Shown piece after piece: positions 47,125-59,181 of a stretch of DNA of 64,000 nucleotides (positions within the stretch are counted from its first letter, which is position 1; the number at the start of each line of letters is the position of its first letter). A program made the position numbers and the translations under genes. The notes beneath the pieces were generated by a model. That model was not told the DNA's origin and did no database searches. It worked only from the letters and a program-made list of their open reading frames with translations. Origin of the DNA: Syncephalis fuscata (Eukaryota > Zoopagomycota > Zoopagomycetes > Zoopagales > Piptocephalidaceae); contig JAHLTZ010000027.1 in NCBI GenBank assembly GCA_025786725.1, positions 248,001 through 312,000 of the forward strand. Direction: 5' to 3'.

Positions 47125-48188
47125 TTACACGGTATATTTATCCCATTGAATGTTGACATCTTCATCGGTTTCAATTCCCATTTCCTCCTATATTAAATAA
47201 TAAGTATAGTGATTAAGACAATAATTGTGTAAATAACTTGCCAAAAGAGCTTTTGGCTTTCCGGGATGATGTTCTGTAATAGCTAAGAAAATATCTTGAA
47301 ACTAGCGATAAATACGTAAATGAGTACGGTGTTATGGCAATGTTCTAAAAGTAAACTTGCCAACTTCTTACGGCCCTTCCATAAAGCACGATACTTTTCG
47401 TAATTTGTATCAATTTGTTTACGCTCTTTGGGATCTATTAATGTACCACCTTCACGTAGTTTAGCTAATTTCTGGGCCATTTGTTCATTCTAATAATGAT
47501 ACGGTGGAGTAAGAGCTATGTCAATGTTATTACAATGGTATGCTTACTGATGCTGTTAGTTCTTTAAAACGACGTTCAGCATCTTCAGTGGTGATAGCGC
47601 CGGTTAAACCTTGAAGAGCTATATAACCGATTAAAGTTATTATACATTGACATTGTATTCAATTACCGGTAGATTGTTGTTTTGTTTGTTGTGCTAATGT
47701 TGCTACTTCTTTTTTATACGTTTCAATTTGTCCATCCATAGCGTGTAATGCTTCGGGAGATGGTATTTCTTTATTGTTCTAATATATTAATAAAATCGAT
47801 TAATAATAATAATAATGGTAGTAATTTGCTGTATTAACTACTTACCTGTGATACAAAGTATATTTGTTGTTTGCCATAAGTTTTGCAAATAATCTGTCCT
47901 TGTTCTGCTAATTGAGTCAGAATCTTTTGAGCAGTAGTTTTAGATATTGCATTGTGTAGGTTGCTACTAATATCGCCTATATCATTACAGTGTTAATACT
48001 TGCAACTATCTGTATTTAATATAATCTACCTGCACTATAGGGACGGTTCATACGGCAAGATACGCTAATACTTGGTCTTCACCTAATAAGCAATAATACA
48101 TCTAAAGTTATAGACATTTATGTAATCTATAACACTATTGGTCACCTTCATTGGCCGGTTCCTCGGCACGCTTTCTTTTGGGTGGCAT
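47125..48188 (-). CDS. HOP2: Homologous-pairing protein 2 (Hop2/PSMC3IP, TBPIP family)
   Basis: Partner of Mnd1 that stimulates Dmc1/Rad51 strand exchange in meiotic recombination. About eight exons encode roughly 215 residues: an N-terminal winged-helix DNA-binding part (YL.RMNRPYSAGDISSNLHN, TTAQKILTQLAEQGQIICKT), a coiled coil (residues about 80-140), and the C-terminal KYRALWKGRKKLFQDIFLAI region. Two successive introns near the 3' end use GC-AG ends (donor GCAAGT). In the short second exon (around 48045-48060) one base appears to be missing before CGTATGAACCG. Presence of the gene implies a meiotic programme. Its start is about 250 bp from the divergent PRP38-like start. Confidence 0.87.
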
Positions 48189-48441
48189 GTTTACTATAAC
48201 TATGGTTGTTATACTAATATTGTTCAAATGAATTTAGAAGAACGCGTAAAATGAATTTGCTCGGTAAAAAAAAGTGTTAATATTTTTATAAGTACGCGTG
48301 TTACGCTCGATTGTGATTTAATTAATGAGTCAATCTGATTTAATCCAATAAATGCTATTCAATCGATTCATCTCTCTCTCTCTCTTTCTCTTGTATCGAC
48401 ACTCTTTCTTTCTTTTGTTCGTTCGTTCTTTTCTTTACATC

Positions 48442-49797
48442 ATGAGTGATAATTCATTTGAAACATGGGGCAATCCTGCGAATATGAACCTCAATGAGGT
48501 GCTATTTGTCAATATACAGTCATCTCCCTATTTCAAATCGTTATAGTAAGTAGAATATCTTGTGTGTAATACATAGATTGTATAGATCGTATAGATTAAG
48601 CGCTAATACTAATCAAAACTATGTCTATTAACTACATAGTCAAAAAAAGACTTATCATGAAGTTATCGATGAGATCTATAATAACGGTAGGTGATATTAT
48701 GGTAGTAATAGTACATATATATTAACTATAGCCGTAGTGGAAACATTAGGTGCGTGTCTATCTCTGGTCATGGCTATCCTTTGAATAGGCAGTCTAGTTT
48801 AGAGTGTGAGAATATTTGTAGCTCTAGAGCTGCAATATTGAACTAAATTACATTACTAATGAATTGCTTTTATGTATATCTATGCATTAAATCAATAGAG
48901 CCATTTATGAAAGGGACAACACCAAGTTCTGCGTTTTGTCTATTATACAAGTTATGGACGCTGCGTCTTACTGTGAAGCAGGTTAGCGGTATGCTTAATC
49001 ATACAGACTCACCGTAAGCTAGATAGGTGTATCTAATGAATATAGATATAGTAACACTGTTAACTAGTTATATCCGGGGCATTGGCTGTCTATATATTCG
49101 TTATATTGCTAAACCAAGTACTATGTGGGATTGGCTGGTTGATTATTTGGATGATGAAGAAGAATTGCAAGTTAAAAGCGGTAATCAAGCACAAACAATG
49201 TGGGTGGAGTTTACAGTTTATATTACAGTTAATTAATGCTATTATATTATGTATAGGACTATTGGTACTTTAAGTAGAAATCTATTGACCCAACAGAAAT
49301 GGTGTGGCACTATGTTACCACGTATTCCTGTACCTGTAGCACGTGATATTACTGAGAAATTGACAGCCTATGATGCTGAATATCACCCAGCAACTGAACA
49401 GAAAGGTAGTTCGTCTAATTATACGGCAGGACCAACACGTAAAGACAATTACGCAGCAAAAAAGAACTATAATACGTATGAAAATCGTGAAACGGATCGA
49501 CGACGACCAACACGTTCACGTTCTCCTAATTACCGTCAACAATCAGCTCAACATCGTCCATATTACGATAGAGATGGTGATAAAGATCGATCGTATCGTG
49601 ATACTAGAGATGAAGGCGATAGTCGCGACGAGTATCGTAAACGAAATGATTATAGTCATCGCGATACAAAATATCGGCCTCGAAATGAGGATTATCGATC
49701 CAATGATCGTTATCGTGACCGCGACAATTATCGTCGTGATTATCGTGAACGTAGTCCTACGCGTGGCCGTAACGATCATCGACAGAATCGTTATTAG
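48442..49797 (+). CDS. PRP38: Pre-mRNA splicing factor PRP38B-like with RS/RD-rich tail
   Basis: Spliceosome factor needed for B-complex activation. Seven or so exons. The PRP38 domain is clear: MNLNEVLFVNIQSSPYFKS, KKTYHEVIDEIY, a SSAFCLLYKLWTLRLTVKQV helix, NHTDSPYIRGIGCLYIRY, and the DWLVDYLDDEEELQVKSG and MTIGTLSRNLL segments, ending in the RIPVPV motif. The last exon adds about 130 residues rich in Arg, Asp, Tyr and Ser, typical of the PRPF38B branch. To keep SPYIRG continuous, the intron must use the GTAAGC donor just after the TCACC codons and the later TTAACTAG acceptor. The gene is intact. Confidence 0.88.
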
Positions 49798-50171
49798 ATT
49801 GAGGTATAGGATTGGTTAATAAAAGAGCTTTTTATTTAAGTTTGTTATAGTAATCTTTAATTAATTGAATGAAATGTATTTTATACAAAAAATATATTAA
49901 TATTGGAATGTTTTGATAGATAAACACATTTAAACGTCTTAACAATTTGTAAATAAGTATCAATCGTTGATTATTACGCAACTTGTAATAATGACGATTG
50001 TGATAGGTTCAAGTGGAAATGGAATAAATTATTTGCCATATTTGTTTAACGTCATTACCGGTTACGTTGTCGCCTATTTAATGACGATATTGCCATCTTT
50101 ATCCACCCATTTTGCGTCTTTGTGCTCATTACTCGTTGACTACTTAGCAAAACGTTAATACCAACTACAAT
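49798..50171. other. Intergenic spacer
   Basis: 374 bp between the PRP38-like stop and the nucleoside hydrolase start. It is AT-rich with AATAAA-like motifs near 49818; no gene is seen. Confidence 0.5.
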
Positions 50172-51510
50172 ATGCCTTCAGAGGTTATTATCGATACGGA
50201 TCCCGGTGTGGACGACGCTATGGCCATACTTTATGCCTTAAACTCGCCTGATCTTATTGTACGGGCTTTTGTAACAGTTCATGGCAATTCGTCAGTTAAA
50301 AGCTCAACGCGTAACCTTGCCACACTACTCGACGTTTTGCAACAACACCGCAGTGCTAGTGGTATTGGCAATGATGACTGGCATCGTCCGGTAGTAGCCG
50401 TTGGTAAGTTATACAGTCAGCGTATCTATGTAGCCACTAATTAGTCGTATTATGACTATTAGGCGCGGAGTCACCGCTTAAAGTACTTCGACATGATGCA
50501 GAATTTTTCCACGGTGCCGATGGATTAGGCGGTATCCATGATAGTCATCCACATTGGACGTGTGATTTGCCCTCATCTTCGAAAGAGCCTCATACTCTGT
50601 ATGATATTAGTGAGCGTGATGGACCCGAGGAGATTCTGCATCAACTTCGAACACAACCCGCCGATACCATTACACTTATTGGTATTGGTCCATTAACCAA
50701 CTTTGCGCTGGCTATTCAACGCGATGCAAAGACATTTGCACGAGCACGTCGGGTCATTTGTCTAGGTGGTGCACTACTCGTACCAGGCAATGTGATACCT
50801 ACAGCAGAGTTTAACTTTTGGGCTGATCCTCATGCGGCCGAAATTGTTTTACAGCAAACCTCGTTGGACAAGCCAACGATGAGCGTTTAGAAGTTGTCAT
50901 TCTGCCCACAGATGGTAAGTAGTAAAACAAATATTTGCTTATTATTAATTTACTATTATTATTACTATCATTACTATTATAGTATTTTGCAGTGCCAAGT
51001 TCCCTCGTACATTGCTCGATCATTGCTCGTCTAAATATGCTACAATTATTGGCCAGTTCTATGCGGCCATTTCACGTTATACTTATGAAGTGATGAAGAA
51101 GCGTGATATTGATTATTTGGAATAGTTGACGTTACAGCGATTCAATTGGCCATTGATTTGGCCAAACATCCTGAACAAACACTTGAAGCATGTGGTCAAT
51201 TTGGCTGGCAAATTAAGATTGAAGATATTCGAATGGAGACAGAGGGCCATTGGACGCGTGGTATGTGTGTATTGGACCGACGCCACGGAGATAGCCATGT
51301 TATCACTGCCGTGGAGGGATCTATGATAGCCGAAGCCGAAGCGATTATCAAAACGGCTAAAGAACCAACATCAGAAGATGCGCTACTGATCCACACTGGC
51401 TAGGTATGCCGGGTAAAACACGCGTTCATGCTTGCTACAAGATGGACGGTGATCGATGTGCTCAGGATGTAGTTTCACATGTTTTCGGACTTGCTTTACA
51501 CAGTTTGTAA
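50172..51510 (+). CDS. Inosine-uridine-type nucleoside hydrolase (three frame breaks)
   Basis: Hydrolyses the N-glycosidic bond of ribonucleosides in purine/pyrimidine salvage. The N-terminus has the calcium-binding signature EVIIDTDPGVDDAMAILYAL, followed by GADGLGG and TLIGIGPLTNFALAIQ, all diagnostic of the IunH fold. Two introns are visible (50405 to about 50461; 50915 to about 50980). The frame is broken near 50865, near 51120 and near 51400; in each case one added base restores a protein-like sequence (ANDERLEVVILP; FGIVDVTAIQLAID; WLGMPGKTRVHACY). The segment that usually carries an active-site histidine (HD) reads VD here, so activity may be altered. Three breaks could mean assembly errors or a young pseudogene; the otherwise intact protein favours error. 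Confidence 0.78.
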
Positions 51511-54500
51511 ACAATTAATAAATAGCACAATAAGTGTTTTCTTTGTTATCATTGAAGTAAATAGTTAGATAAATGTTAATTACTAAATACTATGCGTCAA
51601 TATTTACAAGTGGATACAAATTTCATTAATGGTTCATAATAATAAAGTTTAAAATACTCAGCATTATAGATTTATTATTCAGTATACATATATCATTATG
51701 TTGTATATCCAGACCACTATATATCAGTTTATTCTTTATATGTTCCAATACACTTCACTCATTCCACCCATTGCCTTGTATACACCATGACTTGATACAA
51801 CTATCCAAGCCTTTATTATTGTATATTCATTCTACTGTAGATCATTCTATCGTTTACTGATTACATAAGATTAATAAATATCATTTATTTATTGCCAGCT
51901 GTATCTGTTATAAATTGCAATTTATTGTGCTCACTTAGCCACGCAAACTATAATTTTACTAGCATTATTCATGCATTGTCCTTTTGCTCATTCATTCATG
52001 ACATTTCACGTTTTACTATAAAATTGCTTTTCATAATTAATTATATTATTCGTAAATTTCAAATTGATTCACTTTGTCATATACATACATTATACTTTAT
52101 CATCAATATCCATGCACTTTCTTTGACTATTAACTGAGTTTACCTCATTTTATTAGCTTACAGCCAAGTATACGATATAAATAGAAAATAAAGACAAAAA
52201 GCAGCGAGTCTACAACAACGGCTATATCAGATTGTGAAATAGTCAATGGTTTGCTAGTTAGTACAGTTTATGCACACCAATATCGTATCTATAATTACAA
52301 AATAGTAAACATTTGTCAATGTATGTTATTTAGTATTGGCAGCTAATTAACAAAGTTTAGTATTATTTAACTTTGTAATGATCATCATATTAGCTTGTTG
52401 ATAAATCTAAATAAACATCTAGCAAAATTCAACATAGCTTAAACGCAATCATAATAGAATGCAATGCTAAACAGTGTTTATTTGATATGTTGATGGCCTA
52501 AACTCCCACCCATCAGCGTCGGTCTATACGGTCTTCAGCTATCATAATCAAGATGTGCCGTGGCTGCTGTTTTACCATTGCTTATAACACAAACAATATC
52601 AGAAACTACTCAGTCAGGCGACATACATGACTAGATAAACAAAACGAACAACCAACAACGCTGAGCCCATACCCACGTCTAGGCCATCTACACACAAACA
52701 AGAAATCTAGAGTGCAATAACAGCAGTGCAATAGCACACTGTTGCGCTATTATACAGCCAACACAACCACATCGCCATTTTTACACAGTTAAAGATAACA
52801 ATTTAGATGGCACAAACAGTATAGCATCTTAAACCAAAGTTGTGCCAATTAAGGTGCTTTAACTGCCAAAACAACAATGCCATTATGACAACTGCTTAAC
52901 ATCACCTACAAGCAAGGAATAGTGATATGTATATACACACACCTGAGTGTACATACAAGCACCACCATACAATACACATAGTGGACTACAGCATAAATTA
53001 GGTTGCTTTAACACAGGGCTGCCGATCGGCGCACTGTGGTCGAGCCGGCTACTTCCCTCATTTAGACAAGTAAAGTATGCCGAGCAGTTGTATATTGTAT
53101 GGCTTCACAAGCAAGCAGTTACAGTGCGTCATATAAAGCTATGCATTCCACTAAACATTGTAAGTTACGAACATATGAAATAGTAGAATGCACCTGCCAA
53201 TTAGTTAAAGAACAAATGTAAAATCAAAAGGCGTAATTAAGATTACGTGTTTTAATGGGGAATGTGTTATGTAGGCAGATGTGTGTACGTTTAGCGCAGA
53301 AGCGAGCACTCAGCATTATCCAATGGATTGAATCCATTAAGCAGAGTGAAAAAAAGAAACAGAATAGGCCAGCTTAAAGAAAGGCGTGTTATGCAATGGT
53401 GTGTAACATAAATGCATATTCAGTAAGGGCGAATATCATTGCAAGGCAAAGAACTATTTGTTTAATTGGACAGTGCGATGATTCAGTAAAAATAAAAATG
53501 GTTGAATACGGATTATTGCGTTACCAATATACCAATCTAATGTAGATAAACAAATAATGGTGATTTACTTATCTATCGCGGTAATACAATTACGAAATAG
53601 TCTGAACTTGTTTCATTGCTTTCTTCGATGGATATGCACGTCAGTGCTAATAAAAAATGCAAGCTAGTGAAAAAAGGTGCACATAAAAATAGGCATATTA
53701 CCATTTCAAGATTGCAGTCTTGTTTAAATCATCATCAGTTGATGGAATATGTCTAAGCAAATTACAATTAAATAAGATATGCATGCTATTAATCAATGTT
53801 GAAATAACATCCGTTGAAATAAAAGGCTTTAAACTAAATTTTTAAATACCTTTGCTAAAAATGATCTACAAGTATGTACAGTAAGCTATACATTCAAGCC
53901 TTAGCTATAAAACAAACGTTTTTATAAAGCCAATTTATTTGGTATTCTCATGCATGTTACACGGTGTCATTAGCATCAATCATTAGCACTTGGCTACTTT
54001 CCTATACAACTTGCTATATTATAGTAACTACATACAGCTAACAAATATTATATGCTATTTGAATACGTAGTTATAATTTATTTATTTCAGTAGCATCCAT
54101 ATTGCCAGATATTTTTGCATAAACTTTATTAAAATATGCCCACTATTTGCGTATGAATGTCGGCCAAACTAACTCTCAAAATGCTTACTCTGTGCTACTA
54201 CGTGTGTGCACAGTGCATTTCCCAATCGGTAATGGCGGTTTCAGCAGCACATCGTTCAAGCTTGACAATCAGCTGTACTCATTGATTTGTTGTACAATTG
54301 CTAGCCAATTGGTCATGTACTGACATATGATTAATAAACAACCAAATGTTTAGAAACACATTCATAGCGCAATTAGCCATGTCGTAATGGTGCTGTTTCA
54401 AATGTACTATGACACATCGCCCATGCTTGTTAGCCTATTTATTAAATAAATATATGAGTCGTTCAATATAGTATTCGCGTAATGGACCTTTTCTAAAAGC

Positions 54501-54583
54501 TTTATATCATTATTTGATACGTGTGTTTTGATTTTATCTTGCAGTATTATAACATTTCTTAAATATCTAAGTTTATATACATC
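51511..54583. other. 3 kb gene-poor region
   Basis: No convincing gene. 51660-52140 resembles the interior of the 57.4-58.2 kb element (annotated separately). 52200-54500 is moderately AT-rich unique-looking sequence with scattered CACAAC and TGTGTG motifs; frames such as 52947-53183 are not protein-like. Composition resembles the decayed repeat copies, but I could not align it to them. Confidence 0.4.
51660..52140 (+). repeat. Diverged partial copy of the 57.4-58.2 kb element
   Basis: Shares with 57480-57670 the ordered stretches ATTCAGTATACATATAT, TTTATATGTTCCA.TACA.TTCAC and TCATTCCACCCATTG-like sequence. It contains a hydrophobic minor open frame at 51892-52137. It is degenerate and lacks the terminal repeats. 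Confidence 0.55.
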
Positions 54584-57226
54584 ATGGACAGCCCAAACAA
54601 TCCATTTAGCTGTATCAATGCTGCTTCGTCTATAAATAATTTTCCTTGTATCTCATTGCCTCCTCCCGCTTCGCCATTTGTAGCTGAACCTGTTACATAC
54701 TCTGCTACTGAAGATATTTCTTATGAATTATCTTCAGCGGTCCAAGTAACAAACACAGCCTATGTGCCCGCTCTTGCCTCGCCATTCGTTACGCCTAATA
54801 ACTCTGTAGGAAGCATATATGAAAAGCTTCCTACAGCATGGGCAACATTGAGCGAGGCAGAGCGGGCAGAGGTAGCGGGATGGATTGAAGTTGTTGATGA
54901 CAAAAATACAGGTAAGTAAATATATCATTAATAAGCAATTGACATAACCATCTATTTAAAGAACATCTTCTGAAACATGGAGAAATATTCAATGCTGGCC
55001 AAGTTATTTCCAGGTAAGTTATACAGCGTATAAAACTAGTACTTTACTATATAGTACTATATCATGATTTGTATTACATAACAAATATATACAAACCAAC
55101 AATAGCTGATTTAATTAAACATAATGCTAATGAACCATACCACACAACATTAATTAATACAATGATTTATTTGATTTAGCACAAGTGAAATTCAAAATAA
55201 TAAGCAAGCTAATTATTTCTCCATATTTATGGTAAGTAATATATGTCATTTTATTAGAATAGCAATAATAACTGCAATTACTATTTAGGAAAATAATGAG
55301 ATAACATTTAAAGTAAGTAACTGCTATAATAATCAATAGTAGTATTAAATATGTAATTAGAGTTTGATGAACGGAGAAATAATGGGTAAATAACAATTAT
55401 TATTAGCCATTACACAACACTGATAAAATGTTTAGTTAACGGCGCCAAAATCGAATCCGAAGCCACATGTGTGTTAAATAACAATAGCTTTATTCAGCTT
55501 TATAACCACAATGGTAAGCTCTATTAATTTATAAAAATCACTGCTAATCAGTTATTTTAGTATTTTATATTGTATATAAATTTGAAAAGCTGGAACTGAG
55601 AATTGGCGATCCAAGTCTCGATTTTGGCCTGGTAAGTTGGCAATATCTAAATATGATACTTTATAACAACCAACACAATTATAGGCCATTAACAATAAAT
55701 ATGCTGTGACAAGCCAGCTACTTGGACAGTAAGTGTGTATATCATTCAAACTGTATTATCTTTAACCTGAATGTAGTGGCACATACGGCGACGTGTTTTA
55801 TGGTGAAACACGCGACAACAAGACGCCCATTGCTGTCAAAATATGTGACAAAAAGAAGATTAAGGGAGCGACAGAGGATGACAGCGTGAATGAACTTGAA
55901 GAAGAAAATGCCATGGTTGCTGCTGCTCAGGGCCATCCAAATATTATCAAGCTAGTGAATACTCATCAAACAGAAGGGTATAACTACTTGATATTTGAGT
56001 ATGCAGCTGGCGGCGACCTGCTCAGCTATTGCAAATGCCATGGCCGGCTAGCTGAGCAGGAGGCCAAACACATATTCAAACAATTGTTAGAAGGAGTTAA
56101 GGTAAGCAGTAATTTTATTTAATAATGTTACTAACTTTGAATTAGCATCTTCATGCAAAAGATATTGTTCATCTTGGTAAGTTAAAATTAATATTATTTA
56201 TATAGCTAACAAAACTGCTATTACTATTATTTAGATATTAAGGTAATTAACTAAATGAATGTTTACATTCATTATTTCAATTCTAACCACACATTAGCCG
56301 GCAAATATTCTACTCAGAAAGCATGTCAAATATCCGTCCATTATAATTACGGATTTTGGTACAGCCCGTAAACTCAACTCAAAAAGCCTATGTTTGATAA
56401 TATACGTGGCAGCAATGGCTATATGGCACCAGATGTAATTCTTCGCTCCAATTTTAGAGGAGAAATAATTAAAAATGTAGTGCAAAACAATTCCAGCTTT
56501 AAGGATATATTGTATGGACCACAATTTCTTGAAAAAGGATATAAAAAAGAAGCGGACCTATGGAGCCTTGGTGCCACATTGTATTATATGCTTTCAAGTA
56601 AGTATTTGTAAATTTAGCAGCTTTGTTAATTTATTATTTTAATCAAGACAAACTTCCATACAAAGCTGATGATAGTAGTACAACTGAAGATTATATCATT
56701 AATATACTAAACAGTCCACTGAATTTTGGTGATAGCTGGGATGGAGTATCAGAAAAAGGTAAGTGTTTTATAAGATAATACTACATAAAAAACCAATTTT
56801 GATTTTTCTGTAGCACGCAATCTAATCTGCGGTCTTTTGGCTGTTGACCGCACATTGCGTTTAACGGCAAAACAAGCTTTGGAAAACGAATGGTTTACGG
56901 AATCACCAGAAAACCCCAGCGATTCAGAGTTGATTCAAGCGACATTAGAAGAAGAAGAAATAGTAGTAGTAGAAGCAGAGGCTGGCAAACAAGAAGTAGT
57001 AATAGAAGAAAAAGAACCGACCGAGAAGGAAGAAGAGATAATAACTAACAATGCTGAAGAGGAAGTATACAAAAATTCAACTGCATCAAACGCGGAAGAT
57101 GCAGTTCAAGAACACGCTGCTGTTCCTACAAATCAACACGGTATTAGACGGGCGCGTTCAACAAGTATGAGTAGCGACCAACGTCCAGTCAAGGTTTCCA
57201 AAAAATGTAGGTGTTTATTAAAATAA
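54584..57226 (+). CDS. FHA-domain serine/threonine kinase (Rad53/Chk2-like)
   Basis: Probable checkpoint-type kinase. About 14 exons, several very short (a 24-nt and an 8-nt exon, the latter at 56235-56242). An Ala/Pro/Ser-rich N-terminus precedes an FHA domain (GQVISRSTSEIQ ... MNGEIMVNGAKIESEA ... FIQLYNHN), then a kinase domain: GHGTYGDVFYG glycine loop, IAVKICDKKKIKG lysine, catalytic loop VHLDIKPANILL (HLD instead of HRD), ITDFGTARKL, GSNGYMAPDV and ADLWSLGATLYYMLS. FHA-then-kinase order is that of Chk2, Rad53 and Dun1. After subdomain XI an acidic Glu-rich tail and a basic end follow. One base is missing in the A run near 56375-56380 for the activation segment to stay in frame. No SQ/TQ cluster was noticed. 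Confidence 0.83.
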
Positions 57227-57395
57227 TTTGATACATATGCTAATGGAATAATTACAGACAACATTTTGTAACGATTTGTGTCATTCTATATTCATATATT
57301 AAATAAATATTGAAATTAGTACAACGCGATGCTTTTTATTTATATTATTTTTATGCTAATATTAAGTTATTTATTTATTATTAACATGATTTGGG

Positions 57396-58242
57396 ATTAA
57401 ATGACTATTTTTAATAACATCCAATTTATTGAACATGATGATGGGTGGCGAGTGACATTAATCATTAAATACTCATCGTTGTAGATTCATTATCCAATAT
57501 GCATATATTCAGTATACATATATAGTATATGCACTTATATCATTCCCATTCTATCCACACTATCATATATCATTTTACGATATACTAGATATGCTTTATT
57601 GTTTATATGTTCCATTACATTTCACTTATTCCACCATTGCATTATATGCACTATAACTTCAACATTGTTTTATGTACTTTCTTACCGTACACTTTTCATT
57701 TTATTTATTATTCCATACTCATATAGCCATGCTCTATCCAAAACCATTTTGATTTTTGATTTTGATTTATTATTAATAAATTCAACTAATGTCGGTCATT
57801 TGCTCATGCATTTATACTCAATAACTTTAACTGCCAATATCGTTCAATATTGCATATTCATTATAATGTTTATCATTTTATTATACATTGGTCATACGCT
57901 GTCTATAGCCGTTGTCGGTATGGTTTCAACTATTTTATTAATAAACATTGACATATTGCACTTAGTTTGTTCACTGAGTTATATTGGTAGAACAAATAAT
58001 ATGAATATGAACGAAGTTATGTTTTATTAAGATTATTTATAATAAACTAGATCATGTCAACTAGTCATGAATTTAATGTTAATCAAGCAAATTGACGGAT
58101 ATAAATAGTAATAACACATACTGTGATGATATATGCATACTGGACAATAGACCTACAATGATGAGTATTTGATGATTGATGTCACTCACCACCCATCATT
58201 ATGTTTAATAAATTGGATGTTATTAAAAATAGTCATTTGACC
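57396..58242 (+). mobile_element. Element with ~117 bp terminal inverted repeats enclosing a membrane ORF
   Basis: The left end (57396-57514) is the reverse complement of the right end (58126-58242), with only scattered differences, over AAATGACTATTTTTAATAAC and beyond. Between them lies one open frame (57599-58030). No transposase is present, so by architecture it is a MITE-like non-autonomous element; no clear target-site duplication is visible. A solo terminal repeat at 7160-7272 and an internal-region relic at 51660-52140 show that it is a family. Confidence 0.75.
57599..58030 (+). CDS. Hypothetical multi-pass membrane protein inside TIR element
   Basis: A 143-codon frame with no intron, bounded by the inverted repeats. 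The product is very rich in Ile, Leu, Phe, Tyr and Ser and has four or more predicted membrane-spanning stretches, for example ILFIIPYSYSHALS and YCIFIIMFIILLYIGH. I recognise no family. AT-rich sequence readily yields hydrophobic open frames, so it could be spurious; a weaker counterpart frame in the related copy at 51892-52137 gives slight support. Confidence 0.3.
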   Translation: MFICSITFHLFHHCIICTITSTLFYVLSYRTLFILFIIPYSYSHALSKTILIFDFDLLLINSTNVGHLLMHLYSITLTANIVQYCIFIIMFIILLYIGHTLSIAVVGMVSTILLINIDILHLVCSLSYIGRTNNMNMNEVMFY

Positions 58243-58419
58243 ACCAAACAAAAGATAAATGTGATGATGTGATGATTAAACAGAGATTACCACTTAATTC
58301 CATGATTAACAGAACAATTGTGAGGTTCACGTAAGCGAATATTATTAAATTTAATAATTTGCAAATGGCTATGGTTTTCATTAATGAATAATGATAATAA
58401 AGCTTTATTTATTTTTTGT

Positions 58420-58933
58420 TTACAATCGAGCTTTATCACCATCTACTAAGATACAAGGACCGCCATATATAATGTTGAGCTGTGCTTCAGTGGCATATTG
58501 AATACATTCCTCGTTTTCTGCACCAGGTTGTAGCCAAAGATACGGTATACCTAATTCCTTGGCTTGTTTCAATACGGTCAGCGTCACTCGCGGCGGCGTA
58601 ATAACCGAAACAGCCGTATGAGTAGGCTCGGAAAGTGTTGTTAGATTGGCCAAGCAAGCAAGACCTTCTATTTCTTGTTCATTCTATATTTACGACAGTT
58701 TAAAATAGTTTAATATAGTTGTACCGTAATACTTACTGGATTAATTGGTACTACTGGTAAGTTGCGTTCTTGGTACCTAGAATAATTTAGCGATTGAATG
58801 ACTGTAGCAATGAAGTAGTGCGCTTAATAGCTTACCAGCGTAGCACTTTGTTTCCAAACTTTTCACGTGCTATACTAGCACCTACAACAGCGAATTGCTT
58901 TTGAAGCATGAATTTCTTTAGAAGATGAGGCAT
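58420..58933 (-). CDS. CoA-binding domain protein (YccU-like)
   Basis: Small single-domain Rossmann-fold protein of about 130 residues in three exons starting at 58933 (MPHLLKKFMLQKQFAVVGAS). Features of the family are FAVVGAS at the first strand with the dinucleotide/CoA-binding turn, the NLPVVPINP strand, PTHTAVSVITPPRVTLTVLK, and a C-terminal LWLQPGAENEECI followed by VDGDKARL. Members bind CoA but their cellular job is unclear. Two introns, 45-60 nt, have GTAAGC and GTAAGT donors. The gene is intact and convergent with the TIR element. Confidence 0.85.
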
Positions 58934-59181
58934 AGTATAATAGTAGAGTAGAAATGGTAACAGTAATGGCAGCAGTAGTGGTGACAATCAGTTTATAAAC
59001 TGGTCACAGGAAACTATAAATCAATTATGATTATTTGTAATAAATAATAGTAGTAATAAATGTCATAATATTAATATTATTATATTCATCTAGTAGCTAT
59101 TGTTATTGCATGAAATACATGGCTCACCCGTTGACTTAAGGCGAGTCTTTTAAGTTTATTAAGATAATGTTAGTTATTTGT
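58934..59181. other. Short intergenic spacer
   Basis: About 250 bp between the CoA-binding protein start and the PEX22-like stop; AT-rich, no gene seen. Confidence 0.5.

Noticed and set aside
52140-54560. A further decayed micro-exon locus
   Set aside because: Composition and scattered GTAAGT or TTAG motifs are suggestive, but I could not find a regular 75-90 bp period or similarity to the terminal coding end.
266-56400. Programmed -1 ribosomal frameshifting at the frame breaks
   Set aside because: Only the sites in A runs resemble slippery sequences; others (MFS, HOP2) do not, and unrelated housekeeping genes do not normally use it. Assembly deletions explain all sites together.
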